DNA of 47,360 nucleotides from Myxococcota bacterium. GTDB taxonomy: Bacteria; Myxococcota_A; UBA9042; DTJE01. The translations under genes and the position numbers were made by a program. Positions 7,988 to 16,711 of this stretch are shown here, one piece after another. Position 1 is the stretch's first letter; each line of letters opens with the position of its first letter. The notes under the pieces were generated by a model, which was not told the DNA's origin, made no database searches, and worked only from the letters and a program-made list of their open reading frames with translations. The DNA is taken from positions 1-47,360 of the forward strand of contig JARKOL010000044.1 of NCBI GenBank assembly GCA_029975745.1. Direction: 5' to 3'.

Positions 7988-10420
7988 ATGTCGTCCGCGG
8001 CGCCGCCGATCCAGTCGGCCTTCGTGGCCGTGCTTGCGGGCACCTGGGTCGCAGGGTGCCTGGGGCCCGTGCATGCGGCGGCGCTGGTGTCCCTGGTGTT
8101 CGTGCTGGCGAAGGGGGTGCTGCGTCTTCGGAGGCTTCGACCCGCGGGGATGCTGGCGCCGCTGGGCGTGCTGGCGCTGCTGGGGACCCTTCGGTTCGGC
8201 GCGGCCGGGGATGGCCAGGACATGCCGCCCTCCCAGGTGCGGACCGATGCGCCGGTCGTCGCGCGCATCCAGGTCGAGCGTGTGGCGCGACGGTCCGGGC
8301 GGGGCACGGCGGCCTGGGGGCGGGTGCTTGCGATTCGGGAGGGCCCCGAGTGGAGCGAATACTCGCCGTCGTTCCCTGTCGTGATTCGCCATGCCGGCCT
8401 GCTGCCGGTGGTCGCCGGAACCCATGTCGTGGCCCGGGGGCGCTTTCGCCCACGGGACGCCCGGTCCGACGCGGTGTCCGCCTCCTGGTTCCATCCCGGC
8501 GCCCCGCCGACCATCGCGGTCGGACGTCCGGCGGACTGCGTCGAGATCCTGTCGGGCGACACCCTGGCCTACCGCATCGATCGGGCGCGCCTGACCTTGA
8601 CGCTGCGGCTGCACGCGGCCCTGTCCGGGAACGTCCGGGACCTGGTGATCGCGGTCCTGCTGGGCGAGGGGGGCGGAATCGATCCGACGCTTCGCGAGGA
8701 CCTGTCGGTCCTGGGGACGGCCCACGTGCTGGCCGTGTCGGGTCTTCACGTCGCGGCGGCGGCATCGCTGGTCGGACTGCTGATCTATGGCCTGGCGGGA
8801 CCGGTGTGGATCCGCCTGGCCCCGGGGGCGAATCTGGTTCGGGTCGCCCTGGTGGCGGCGGCCCTGGCGGCGACAGGGATGGCGGCGATGGCCGGGTGGA
8901 CACCGTCGGCGACGCGGGCGGCGCTGATGTGCGTGGTCGGCACCGGGGCCGTCTGCGCGGGAAGGGGCCAGTCCCTGGCCTCGCTGGCATCGCTGGCCGC
9001 CACGGTCGGCATCCTTCGCGACCCGTCCGTGGCCTTTTCGCTGTCCTTCCTGATGTCGTACGGCGCCGTCTTCGGGCTGGCCTTCCTGGTGTCGCCGCTG
9101 GAGGCGCTGTTGCCGGGGCGGGGGCCCAGGCCGTCGCGGACGTCGTCCCGGCCTCGCCGGTGGCTCGGGGCCGCGCGCAGCGCGTTCGCCGCCTCGGTCG
9201 CGGCGACTCTGGGCACGTTGCCGACGACGATTCTGGCGTTCGGGGTGGCCTCGCCTCTAGGGCCCTGGATCAACCTGATCGTCTTGCCGACCGCCGCCGT
9301 CCTGCTGATGCCGTGCGCGCTGATGCTGGCCGCGACGGCCGCCCTTTGGCCCGGGTTCCTGCCCACGGTGGCGGGTCCGGCGGAGTGGCTGCTGGGGGGC
9401 TGGCTTCAGGCGCAGCAGTGGCTGTCCCGGGAACTGCCTTCCGCCGCCTGGGCGGCGTCGGTGCCGTCCCGGCTCCTGCTGCCCGCCGGCGCCTTGATGG
9501 TGTCGGTGCGTCTGGCCACCCGGCGGTGGATGCCGGCCCTTGTCTGCGGCCTGGCGCTTCTGGGCGTTCTGGGGGCGTCCCCTCGTCCGCCCCGGGTGCC
9601 CGCGGGCAGCGTGGCCGTCACGTTCCTGGACGTCGGCAAGGGGGACGCCGTGCTGGTCCACTGTCAGGACGGTGCGACCTGGCTTGTGGACACGGCCGAG
9701 GAGCGGGCGGGCCTGGCCTTCGGCGGGCTGGTCCCCACGCTGCGGGCTCTGGGAATCACCCGCCTGGAGGGCATCGTGCTGACCCACGCCGACGAGGACC
9801 ATGTGGGCGGGACGCTCGCGGTGGTCCGGGCGATGCCGGTGGGGCGCATCGTGACCTCGTGCGCCGCGATGGGCCAGGAGCCCCTGAAGACGATCCTCGC
9901 CCTGGCGGAAGAAGGCGTACACGAGATCGGGTGCCTGGAGGCGGGCGCGACCGCGCTGCCGGGATGCGGTGATGCCAGCACCGTCTTGTGGCCGCCCCCC
10001 GGGGAACACCAGCACCACCGGAACGCGGCCTCGCTGGTGTTTCGTCTGGAGGCGGGCGGGAACTCGATCCTGTTGACCGGCGACCTCGAAACGCCCCAGG
10101 AGTCCCTGCTGGTCGCCAGCGGCGTCGAGTTGCGGGCCGACGTGCTGAAGCTGGGACATCACGGCAGCCCTGGGGCCTCGTCCCCCGCATTCCTGCAGGC
10201 CGTTTCGCCCAGGCGCGTGATCGCCACGGGGGTGCCCGTGCGCGGGCGGCCCGAGATCTCGCCCGTCCTCGTGCAGCGGGTTGCGGCGATCGGGGCGCAT
10301 CTGGCCCGGACGTTCAGGACGGGATGGATTCGAATCGGACCCTGGCCGGTGGGCAAGGTGGGGGTTCTGGCAGAAAAAAGGATTGAAACAGGATCAGACT
10401 CGGTCAATTTCGGGGAGTGA
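7988..10420 (+). CDS. comEC: ComEC/Rec2 DNA-uptake channel protein
   Basis: 810 residues, the usual length for full ComEC. The N-terminal part holds membrane segments and a soluble OB-like (DUF4131) region. The central competence domain begins near LTLRLHAALSGNVRDLVIAV and includes GTAHVLAVSGLHVA, a hallmark of the family, followed by many hydrophobic helices. The C-terminal metallo-beta-lactamase-like domain starts near VTFLDVGKGDAVLV and has THADEDHVGG and LKLGHHGSPGASS, with the Asp-for-His change common in ComEC. The protein forms the inner-membrane channel for single-stranded DNA uptake. The ATG at 7988 follows a weak AGGCGGG site. It stands alone between the transporter operon and the dcw cluster. 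Confidence 0.95.
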   Translation: MSSAAPPIQSAFVAVLAGTWVAGCLGPVHAAALVSLVFVLAKGVLRLRRLRPAGMLAPLGVLALLGTLRFGAAGDGQDMPPSQVRTDAPVVARIQVERVARRSGRGTAAWGRVLAIREGPEWSEYSPSFPVVIRHAGLLPVVAGTHVVARGRFRPRDARSDAVSASWFHPGAPPTIAVGRPADCVEILSGDTLAYRIDRARLTLTLRLHAALSGNVRDLVIAVLLGEGGGIDPTLREDLSVLGTAHVLAVSGLHVAAAASLVGLLIYGLAGPVWIRLAPGANLVRVALVAAALAATGMAAMAGWTPSATRAALMCVVGTGAVCAGRGQSLASLASLAATVGILRDPSVAFSLSFLMSYGAVFGLAFLVSPLEALLPGRGPRPSRTSSRPRRWLGAARSAFAASVAATLGTLPTTILAFGVASPLGPWINLIVLPTAAVLLMPCALMLAATAALWPGFLPTVAGPAEWLLGGWLQAQQWLSRELPSAAWAASVPSRLLLPAGALMVSVRLATRRWMPALVCGLALLGVLGASPRPPRVPAGSVAVTFLDVGKGDAVLVHCQDGATWLVDTAEERAGLAFGGLVPTLRALGITRLEGIVLTHADEDHVGGTLAVVRAMPVGRIVTSCAAMGQEPLKTILALAEEGVHEIGCLEAGATALPGCGDASTVLWPPPGEHQHHRNAASLVFRLEAGGNSILLTGDLETPQESLLVASGVELRADVLKLGHHGSPGASSPAFLQAVSPRRVIATGVPVRGRPEISPVLVQRVAAIGAHLARTFRTGWIRIGPWPVGKVGVLAEKRIETGSDSVNFGE

Positions 10421-10466
10421 TGCAGTGGGCTTGCGGCGTGTCGCAGTCGCAATTTGGAAAATTTCC

Positions 10467-10542
10467 GGTGGCAAATCAATTGCTTAGGTGGCAGAAGTGC
10501 GCGGAGTGGCTATTTGCTTGGGGAAACGTTGTCCGCGGTGGA
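10467..10542 (+). promoter_or_regulatory. Candidate MraZ-box region (GTGG-type repeats on a 10-base grid)
   Basis: G/TTGG-type words start at 10468, 10488, 10518 and 10538, all separated by multiples of ten bases. The last part reads TTGGG-N5-GTTGT-N5-GTGGA. MraZ is known to bind three or four TGGGN repeats separated by five bases in front of its own operon, so this degenerate array is the best local candidate. The match to the consensus is partial. Confidence 0.3.
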
Positions 10543-10579
10543 TCTAAATATCGGAAATTAAAGCAAAAAAGGTTGTGAG

Positions 10580-10609
10580 TTCCGGGGGCATTCATGGCGT
10601 GCCCCGGAA
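10580..10609 (+). promoter_or_regulatory. Strong hairpin upstream of mraZ
   Basis: TTCCGGGGGCA and TGCCCCGGAA form a GC-rich stem of about ten pairs with one bulged G and a 9-base loop. No U-run follows directly on either strand, so it is not a typical intrinsic terminator. It could be an attenuator or a structured part of the mraZ 5' leader. Confidence 0.4.
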
Positions 10610-10739
10610 AGCAAGAAAAATTCACGCTTCAATGAAATCAAGGATATGAGTGGTCTTGTGGGGTTGTCGAAAATCCATGGTGCAAAAAGGATCTGGAACA
10701 GTTACAAAACAGGAGAATTCTTCTGAGAGGCCCCTGGCC

Positions 10740-11267
10740 ATGGGCGCGCCGCTCAAAAACGGACCTCGAACCGCCCTGTACGGGACGTCCGAAGTGGCAC
10801 TGGACCGGAGCTCCGGTCGCTTCAACGTGCCGTCGGACATGGACCAACTGAAGGGCGAGACGGTCCAGTTCACCCGGGACCCCCTGGGTCGATTCCTGGA
10901 AGTCCGCCTGCGCGACGACTACATCGCCTTCGCGTCGCGGATGGAATCCGTCGCGGCGACCCTCGACCTGGAGGCCGCCAACGCGATCCTGGTCGATTAT
11001 GTGGGATTCACCATCCAGGCGCTAGTGGACAACAATCTGCGCCTGATCATTCCGAAGCGGATGCGCGAGACGCTGGGCGACACGTCCTCGATCGTGCTGG
11101 TGGGCGTGGGCGATGCGCTCCAGATCTGGCCGGCCAAGACCTACAACGACACGAAGGCCCAGCGCGAGCAGGCGTTGCGCGCCGCCTTCGGGCAGATCGG
11201 CAAGTCCATCCTGTTGCGGCAGGGCATGGCGGGCGCGGACGACGCGGCCGTCGGGGGAGCGGCATGA
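10740..11267 (+). CDS. mraZ: MraZ transcriptional regulator of the dcw cluster
   Basis: 175 residues from the ATG at 10740. The frame is open back to a GTG at 10650 (205 residues), with another ATG at 10677. I prefer 10740 because GAGAGG lies about nine bases upstream and because it places the N-terminal AbrB-like half where the family has it. Two half-domains are visible: ALYGTSEVALDRSSGRFNVP, matching the usual G-x-LD-x-GR-xx-P pattern, and VDNNLRLIIPKRMRETLG. MraZ is a ring-shaped DNA-binding protein that represses its own operon in several bacteria. The stop overlaps the rsmH start (ATGA at 11264). The C-terminal tail past the second half-domain is longer than in E. coli MraZ. Confidence 0.85.
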   Translation: MGAPLKNGPRTALYGTSEVALDRSSGRFNVPSDMDQLKGETVQFTRDPLGRFLEVRLRDDYIAFASRMESVAATLDLEAANAILVDYVGFTIQALVDNNLRLIIPKRMRETLGDTSSIVLVGVGDALQIWPAKTYNDTKAQREQALRAAFGQIGKSILLRQGMAGADDAAVGGAA

Positions 11268-12211
11268 ACGACCGGCGCGCCGTCGTCCAGCCTGGTTCAG
11301 GGACCCGCCCGCAGGAACACGTAAGCGTCATGGCAGAGGAGATCATCAGCCTGCTGGCCCCCGTGCCCGCCGGTGTGGCGGCCGATGGGACGCTGGGGCG
11401 CGCCGGTCACACCCGACTGTCCCTGGAGCGCCTGGGCCAGATTCGCCTGATGCTGGGGCTGGACCGGGACGGCGAGGCCATCGCGGCGTGCCGGGAGATC
11501 CTGGAGCCCTACGCGGAACGCTGCCGCCTGGTCCATCGCGGCTACGAGGAACTGGCCGATGTCCTGATCGAGCTGGGCATTGACGGCCTGGTGGGCGTGA
11601 TCCTGGATCTGGGGCTGTCCAGCGCCCAACTGGCTTCGGAGCGGGGCTTTTCGTTCCGGCCGGGCCAGCCCCTGGACATGCGCTTCGATGGCGAGGGCGA
11701 CGATCCCACCGCGGCGGAACTGATTGCCCACATGCCCGAGGCGGAACTGGCCCAGCGCCTGTGGGAACTGGCCGAGGTGCCCGCGGCCCGGCGGCTGGCG
11801 AAGCGCCTGAAGGAACGGTCTCGCGCGGGCCGGATGGAGACCACGGACGACCTGGTGGCGGCCTGCACCGAGGTGCTGGGCCCCCGCGTTCGGAAGATGG
11901 CCAGCGCGACGCTTCCGGCCCAGGCCTTGCGGATGATGACGAACCGCGAACTGGATCGCCTGACCCGCTTTCTGGACTCGATTCCGTCGATTCTGGCGCC
12001 CGGGGGACGTGTCGTGATCCTGTCCTTCCATTCCGGCGAGGATCGCCTGGTCAAGATGGCCTTTCGCCGCTACGCGGCCACGGGGGCCTTCCACATGCCG
12101 GTGCGCAAGGCGCTGCGTCCCGGTCCCGCGGAGGTGGATGCCAATCGCAGGGCCCGCAGCGCGAAGTGTCGCGTGCTGGAACGCTGCCTGCCCGAGGAGG
12201 TGGCCGCATGA
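11264..12211 (+). CDS. rsmH: 16S rRNA (cytosine-1402 N4)-methyltransferase RsmH
   Basis: 315 residues, standard length. EHVSVMAEEIISLL and ADGTLGRAGHTRLSLE correspond to the family's N-terminal and SAM-binding motifs (usually DGTFGRGGHS). DLGLSSAQLASERGFSF and PLDMRF are also diagnostic, as is the C-terminal LSFHSGEDRLVK. The enzyme methylates N4 of C1402 in 16S rRNA in the cytoplasm. It starts inside the mraZ stop codon and ends inside the ftsL start (ATGA at 12208), so the three genes are tightly coupled. Confidence 0.95.
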   Translation: MNDRRAVVQPGSGTRPQEHVSVMAEEIISLLAPVPAGVAADGTLGRAGHTRLSLERLGQIRLMLGLDRDGEAIAACREILEPYAERCRLVHRGYEELADVLIELGIDGLVGVILDLGLSSAQLASERGFSFRPGQPLDMRFDGEGDDPTAAELIAHMPEAELAQRLWELAEVPAARRLAKRLKERSRAGRMETTDDLVAACTEVLGPRVRKMASATLPAQALRMMTNRELDRLTRFLDSIPSILAPGGRVVILSFHSGEDRLVKMAFRRYAATGAFHMPVRKALRPGPAEVDANRRARSAKCRVLERCLPEEVAA

Positions 12212-12516
12212 ATCGTCCACGCATCACGAACGCCGGCGCCGCCCTGGGGATCCTGGTGGCCATGGCCCTGGTGATCGGGATCGGCGCCCAGCACGTGTGG
12301 TCCGTCCAGAAGGAAATGGTGCTGCGTCACCTGGTCTTCCGGGAGGTTCAGGTCAATCGGGACCAGCGGCTGCAAAGGGACGAGATGGAACGGCGCCAGG
12401 CCGAAATGAAGGCCTCGACGCGCGTACGGCTGCACGCGAACGGCATGGGGATGCGGCCGCCGCAGCCTGACGAACGGATTCACGTGGGGCCGGCGGAGGG
12501 GGACAGCAAGCGATGA
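12208..12516 (+). CDS. ftsL: FtsL-like division protein
   Basis: 102 residues. A short N-terminal cytoplasmic tail is followed by a membrane helix (about residues 10-30, AALGILVAMALVIGIGAQ) and a charged, coiled-coil-like segment (about 35-75, rich in Glu, Arg and Gln). Sequence identity in FtsL is always low, so the call rests on size, topology and position between rsmH and ftsI. FtsL works with FtsB and FtsQ to activate septal synthesis. It starts and ends with four-base overlaps with its neighbours. Confidence 0.75.
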   Translation: MNRPRITNAGAALGILVAMALVIGIGAQHVWSVQKEMVLRHLVFREVQVNRDQRLQRDEMERRQAEMKASTRVRLHANGMGMRPPQPDERIHVGPAEGDSKR

Positions 12517-13298
12517 GCCGTTGCGTCGCGAACATCGCCGTCGAGCGTGGGATGCGGGGAGCCGGGTGGCGCCTTGGGGCGCTCCTGGTGGTCCTGGTCG
12601 CCTCGGCGTGCTCGGGCCCCGGCGTCTCGGACGAGGATCGCGCGAAGGCCGACTACTCGTTCCGGCTGGCCTCGAACTACTATGCGGACCGCAACATGGC
12701 GATGACCCAGCGGGAGCTGCACAACGCGCTCCAGCGGGACCCCGAGCATGTCCAGGCCCTGAATCTGCGGGGCTTCATGCGGATGGGGCTGAAGGATCTT
12801 TCGGGGGCCATCGCCGACTTCCAGGCCGTTCTGCGCATCGACCCGAACTTCCAGGAGTCCCGCAACAACCTCGGATCCGCGCTGATCGCCTCGGGCCGAT
12901 ACGACGAGGCCATCGAGGTGCTGAAGCCCCTGCTGGAGGATCCCCTGTATCCGACTCCGGCATTCGCGCATGGCAACATTGGATGGGCCTATTTCCAGGT
13001 CCAGGATCTGTCTTCCGCGCGCCGCCACATCGAGATGGCGGTGTTCCTAAATCCGCGATTCTGTGTCGGATTCAACAACCTGGGCCAGGTTCACAAGGCC
13101 ATCGGCAACCGGCGCGACGCGATTTCGGCCTTCGAGAAGGCCGCGCGGACGTGCCCGCAGTACGCCGAGCCGTTCTATCACCTCGGGGTGATCCTGCAGG
13201 AGGCGGGCGAGATGGAACGCGCCGAAGAGGCGTTCCGGAAGTGCGCCGAACTGGCACCCGAGACGACGATCGGCCGGCGCTGTTCCGTGCGCCGCTAG
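12513..13298 (+). CDS. TPR lipoprotein, PilF/Tgl-like, inside the dcw cluster
   Basis: 261 residues. The signal peptide ends in LVASAC (Cys33), a lipobox. At least five tetratricopeptide units follow, including AMTQRELHNALQRDPEHVQA, ALNLRGFMRMGLKDLSGAIA, NNLGSALIASGRYDEAIEVL and NNLGQVHKAIGNRRDAISAF. The layout matches PilF/PilW/Tgl pilotins, outer-membrane lipoproteins that help assemble the type IV pilus secretin. It overlaps ftsL by four bases and lies 63 bases before ftsI, so it should be co-expressed with division genes. Whether it serves pili or division here is open. Confidence 0.8.
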   Translation: MSRCVANIAVERGMRGAGWRLGALLVVLVASACSGPGVSDEDRAKADYSFRLASNYYADRNMAMTQRELHNALQRDPEHVQALNLRGFMRMGLKDLSGAIADFQAVLRIDPNFQESRNNLGSALIASGRYDEAIEVLKPLLEDPLYPTPAFAHGNIGWAYFQVQDLSSARRHIEMAVFLNPRFCVGFNNLGQVHKAIGNRRDAISAFEKAARTCPQYAEPFYHLGVILQEAGEMERAEEAFRKCAELAPETTIGRRCSVRR

Positions 13299-13361
13299 GC
13301 GGTTGGGTCGCGGCAACCTCGGTCGGGGCGGGGAATCAGCCCCAGGCGTGACAGGTGCGGA

Positions 13362-15218
13362 ATGCGGATTCGGGAAAGACTGCTGCGCGCGGAGCGATGG
13401 ATCGCGGGAACCGACGACGGGGTCCGGGGGCCCGTGGTCAAGCGCATGGCACTGGTCCTGTCGGCGGTCGTCGGCATGATGATCGGCATCGTGGCCCAGG
13501 CGGCGAACTACCAGATTTCCGAAAAGGACACGCTGATCGGTCGCCACCAGAACATGGTCAGCAGTCGCTTCACGGTGACCGGGCGCCGGGGGGACATCCT
13601 GGATCGCACGGGGCGTCGGCTGCTGGCGATCACCGCCCCGGATCCGAAGGTCGTATTTCGCGGGGCGCCGGCCAACATCAATCGTTCGCAGATGGCCTAT
13701 CACCTGGCTGCGGCGCTCTCGCTGGACGAGGAGAAGCTGAAGAACCGGCTGCTGGCCGCGCAGGAATACCTGCTGATCAAGGAGCACCTGACCCCCCAGG
13801 AGGTCGAGGACGTGCGGCAACTGGGGTTCCAGGGCGTGTCGATCGAGAACGACTACCACCGGATGTACCCCCTGCACGAGGTGTTCGGATCGGTGATGGG
13901 CTATCTGTCCGTCCCCGAGCCCGAGGAGGTGGAGGCGGGGGTCAAGGACTCGCTGGTGGCGCGGCGCGGGCTGGAGAAGCAGTACGACGAGCTGCTGAAG
14001 GCCCGGGGCCGCACCGTCGATGTCGTGCGGGACAGCGGCAGGCGTCGCTTCTTCCAGGGGGCGGTCGGCGACGGCTGGGATCTGGACGGAGCGGATCTGG
14101 TCCTGAACATCGACTTGCAGGTGCAGATGGCGCTGGACGAGGCGCTGGTGGCGCGGGTCGAGCAGGAGCAGGCCGTGGGCGCGATGGGCGTGGTTCTGGA
14201 TGCACGCACCGGCGCGGTCCTGGCGATGAGCAGCATTCCCGCCCTGGACCCGAATGCGTTCCACGTGGGATGCGCGGCCAAGTCGGGCCAGTTGGACGCC
14301 GGCGACAATCCCTGCCGCAACAAGGTCATTGAGTTCCGGTTCGAACCGGGATCCGTCGGCAAGATGCTGACGGCGTACATCGGATTCGACGTCGGGGCGT
14401 TCCATCCGTCCACGCCGGTCAGCGGTCACGGCGGTCGGTGCAAGGTCGGCAAGTTCACCATCGAGGACGTCCACAAGGGCGGCGACATGACGATGATCGA
14501 TGCCTTCCGCCACTCGTCGAACTGCGCGTTCGCGGACCTGGGCTGGATGATCGGGCCCGAGCGGATGCGGGCGGGCCTGGCGCGCCTGGGAATCGGGGCG
14601 CGAACCGGCGTGGACCTGCCCGGCGAGGCCCGGGGGCGCCTGCCTCCCCAGAAGGAATTCGGCCTGACGCTGACCAAGACGGCCTCGTACGGCTACGGCT
14701 ACAGCACGAACCTGCTGACCCTGGCCAATGTCGTGGCGACCATCACGATGGACGGCCTGAAGCCCGTGCCCCGCGTGGCGCGCGAAGTTCGGCCGGCGTC
14801 GCGGGACCGGATCCTGCCCGTCCCGGCAGAGGCGCCGGAGCGCACGATGTCCGTCCAGGCGTCCCGCGCGATGCGCCGGGTGATGACCGAGGCGATCATG
14901 CACGTCGATCCCGACAACCCTCGCAAGCGCCACCCGGCACGTCCTGAAGGCTACTCGGCGGGCGGCAAGACGGGGACGACCCGTTGGAACCTGGACGGCA
15001 AGGGATACTCGAAGAAGCGCTACATGTGTTCGTTCGTGGGGTTTGCTCCTGCCGAGGACCCCGCGATCGTGGTGGCGATCACGGTGCTGGATCCCCAGAA
15101 GAACAAGCTGGCGGCGGCCGTCACGGGACCGGCGTTCCGGCAGAGCGTCGAGCGGATCCTGCCGATCCTGGGCGTGGCGGCGACCCCGTCCCAGGTCGCC
15201 ACCGGGGGAGCACGATGA
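13362..15218 (+). CDS. ftsI: Septal peptidoglycan transpeptidase FtsI (PBP3, class B)
   Basis: 618 residues. An N-terminal membrane anchor lies near residues 28-48. The pedestal region includes RRGDILDRTGRRLL. The transpeptidase domain has the three penicillin-binding motifs: S331-V-G-K334 (in FEPGSVGK), S385-S-N387 and K536-T-G538. Compared with typical FtsI there is a short extra segment with two cysteines just before the active-site helix (HVGC...DNPC), and the Ser is followed by V-G rather than T-x before Lys. No PASTA domain is present. The ATG at 13362 has AGGTG upstream. The stop overlaps the murE start. Confidence 0.95.
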   Translation: MRIRERLLRAERWIAGTDDGVRGPVVKRMALVLSAVVGMMIGIVAQAANYQISEKDTLIGRHQNMVSSRFTVTGRRGDILDRTGRRLLAITAPDPKVVFRGAPANINRSQMAYHLAAALSLDEEKLKNRLLAAQEYLLIKEHLTPQEVEDVRQLGFQGVSIENDYHRMYPLHEVFGSVMGYLSVPEPEEVEAGVKDSLVARRGLEKQYDELLKARGRTVDVVRDSGRRRFFQGAVGDGWDLDGADLVLNIDLQVQMALDEALVARVEQEQAVGAMGVVLDARTGAVLAMSSIPALDPNAFHVGCAAKSGQLDAGDNPCRNKVIEFRFEPGSVGKMLTAYIGFDVGAFHPSTPVSGHGGRCKVGKFTIEDVHKGGDMTMIDAFRHSSNCAFADLGWMIGPERMRAGLARLGIGARTGVDLPGEARGRLPPQKEFGLTLTKTASYGYGYSTNLLTLANVVATITMDGLKPVPRVAREVRPASRDRILPVPAEAPERTMSVQASRAMRRVMTEAIMHVDPDNPRKRHPARPEGYSAGGKTGTTRWNLDGKGYSKKRYMCSFVGFAPAEDPAIVVAITVLDPQKNKLAAAVTGPAFRQSVERILPILGVAATPSQVATGGAR

Positions 15219-16711
15219 TGTCGGGCCCCATCGACCGAAACTGGATGAACGAACTGGCCGCCGGGATGGGGTGCGGCGAGGTCGGGGGAATCCGCGGTGT
15301 CACTTCGGACTCCCGGAAGGTCCAGCCGGGGTGGGTCTTCGTGGCGGTTCCCGGCGGCCGGATTGACGGACATGATTTCATCCAGGCCGCCGTACGCGCG
15401 GGCGCCTCGGCCGTGGTCGTCCAGCGTCCCGTGACCGGGTTGGACGTCCCGGTCTTCCAGGTCAGCGACGCCCGCCTGGCGCTTGCCCACCTGGCCTGGG
15501 CGACTCGGGGGGACCCGACGGCCCAGTTCCGCCTGGTTGGAATCACCGGGACGGACGGCAAGTCGTCCACGGCGATGCTGATCGAGTCGGGCTTCACTGG
15601 ATGCGGCCTGGTCACCGGGCTGATCGGCACGGTCGAGTACCGGGTGGCGGGCCAGTCGGTCGCCGCCTCGATGACGACGCCCGATCCCGAGACGCTGGCG
15701 GACCTGTTCGCCCGGATGGTCAAGGCGCGCGTCGCTGCCGTGGCGATGGAGGTTTCCTCCCACGCACTGGATCAGCGTCGTGTCGATGGCTGCCGGTTCG
15801 ACTGCGCCATCCTGACGAATCGGACGCGTGACCACCTGGACTACCACGGCACGGTCGAGGCCTACGAGGACGCGAAGCTGCGCCTGTTCTCGCAGGTGCT
15901 GCCCGACAGTCCCGATGCCTCGGGCGCCGTGGCGAATCGGGACGACGCGATGTTCCCGCGCATCGCCGCGGCCTCGGCGCTGCCGCTGTTCGGCTTCTCG
16001 ATGGACCCGGCCAGCGATGCGGCGATTGCGCCGATCGACGCGGCGTTCGATCTGGACGGACTGCGCGCCACCCTTCGGACCCCATGGGGGCGGTTCGCGA
16101 TCACCAGTCGCCTGATCGGGCGCCACAACCTGCAGAACATCATGGCCGCGATTGGCGCCGCGGGAGTGCTGGGCCTGCCGCTGGAGTCGTTCGTGCGGGG
16201 CGTGTGCGCCCTGGAACGGATTCCGGGGCGCCTGGAGGCCGTTCGAGGGCGTCGTCCCGTACGCGTGCTGGTCGATTACGCACACACCGCCGATGCCATT
16301 CACGGCACCCTGTCGGTGCTGCGGGCCCTTGGGGGCCGCACGCCCTTGACCGCGGTGATCGGCGCCGGGGGCGATCGGGACCCCGGCAAGCGTCCCCTGA
16401 TGGGGCGCGCCGCGGCGCTGCTGGCCGACCGGATCGTGGTGACTTCCGACAATCCGCGGTCCGAGGATCCCCGGGCCATCGTGGACCAGGTGGTGGCCGG
16501 CATCGCGCAGGCGAGGGCCCAGGGGCTGACGACGGGCCAGGTCGTGATCGAGGTGGATCGTCGCGAGGCGATCCGCCGAGCCATCCACGAGGCGCAGGAG
16601 GGCGAGACCGTCCTGATCGCGGGCAAGGGGCACGAGACGACGCAGGACTTCGGGACGCACCGGATCCACTTCAGCGACGTGGAAACGGCACAGGAGTATC
16701 TGGACGCATGA
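15215..16711 (+). CDS. murE: UDP-MurNAc-L-Ala-D-Glu:meso-diaminopimelate ligase MurE
   Basis: 498 residues from the ATG at 15215 (a second ATG follows at 15218). The Mur ligase N-terminal, central and C-terminal domains are all present. The ATP site is GITGTDGKSST, slightly changed from the usual GTNGKTT. EVSSHALDQRRV and the carbamylated-Lys region YEDAKLRLF are recognisable. The substrate motif is DNPRSEDP, which marks meso-diaminopimelate rather than lysine specificity, so this organism should make mDAP-type peptidoglycan. It starts inside the ftsI stop codon and overlaps murF at its end. Confidence 0.95.
   Translation: MMSGPIDRNWMNELAAGMGCGEVGGIRGVTSDSRKVQPGWVFVAVPGGRIDGHDFIQAAVRAGASAVVVQRPVTGLDVPVFQVSDARLALAHLAWATRGDPTAQFRLVGITGTDGKSSTAMLIESGFTGCGLVTGLIGTVEYRVAGQSVAASMTTPDPETLADLFARMVKARVAAVAMEVSSHALDQRRVDGCRFDCAILTNRTRDHLDYHGTVEAYEDAKLRLFSQVLPDSPDASGAVANRDDAMFPRIAAASALPLFGFSMDPASDAAIAPIDAAFDLDGLRATLRTPWGRFAITSRLIGRHNLQNIMAAIGAAGVLGLPLESFVRGVCALERIPGRLEAVRGRRPVRVLVDYAHTADAIHGTLSVLRALGGRTPLTAVIGAGGDRDPGKRPLMGRAAALLADRIVVTSDNPRSEDPRAIVDQVVAGIAQARAQGLTTGQVVIEVDRREAIRRAIHEAQEGETVLIAGKGHETTQDFGTHRIHFSDVETAQEYLDA

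Larger units (their letters stand above)
10421..10739. other. Gene-free leader region between comEC and mraZ
   Basis: This stretch of about 320 bases is clearly richer in A and T than the genes around it. It holds a perfect 11-base palindrome (GGAAAATTTCC, 10456-10466), GGTGGCA twice exactly 20 bases apart (10467 and 10487), more GTGG-type words, and a strong hairpin at 10580-10609. It most likely carries the promoter and operator of the dcw cluster. I could not place a convincing -35/-10 pair. Confidence 0.5.

Noticed and set aside
5750..8749. Minus-strand open frame of 999 codons across the ABC transporter and comEC
   Set aside because: Gln/Arg/His-rich composition typical of an antisense frame in GC-rich DNA. 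It crosses three well-supported plus-strand genes.
6763..9972. Plus-strand open frame of 1069 codons
   Set aside because: Gly/Arg-rich out-of-frame shadow of the permease and comEC; no domain visible.
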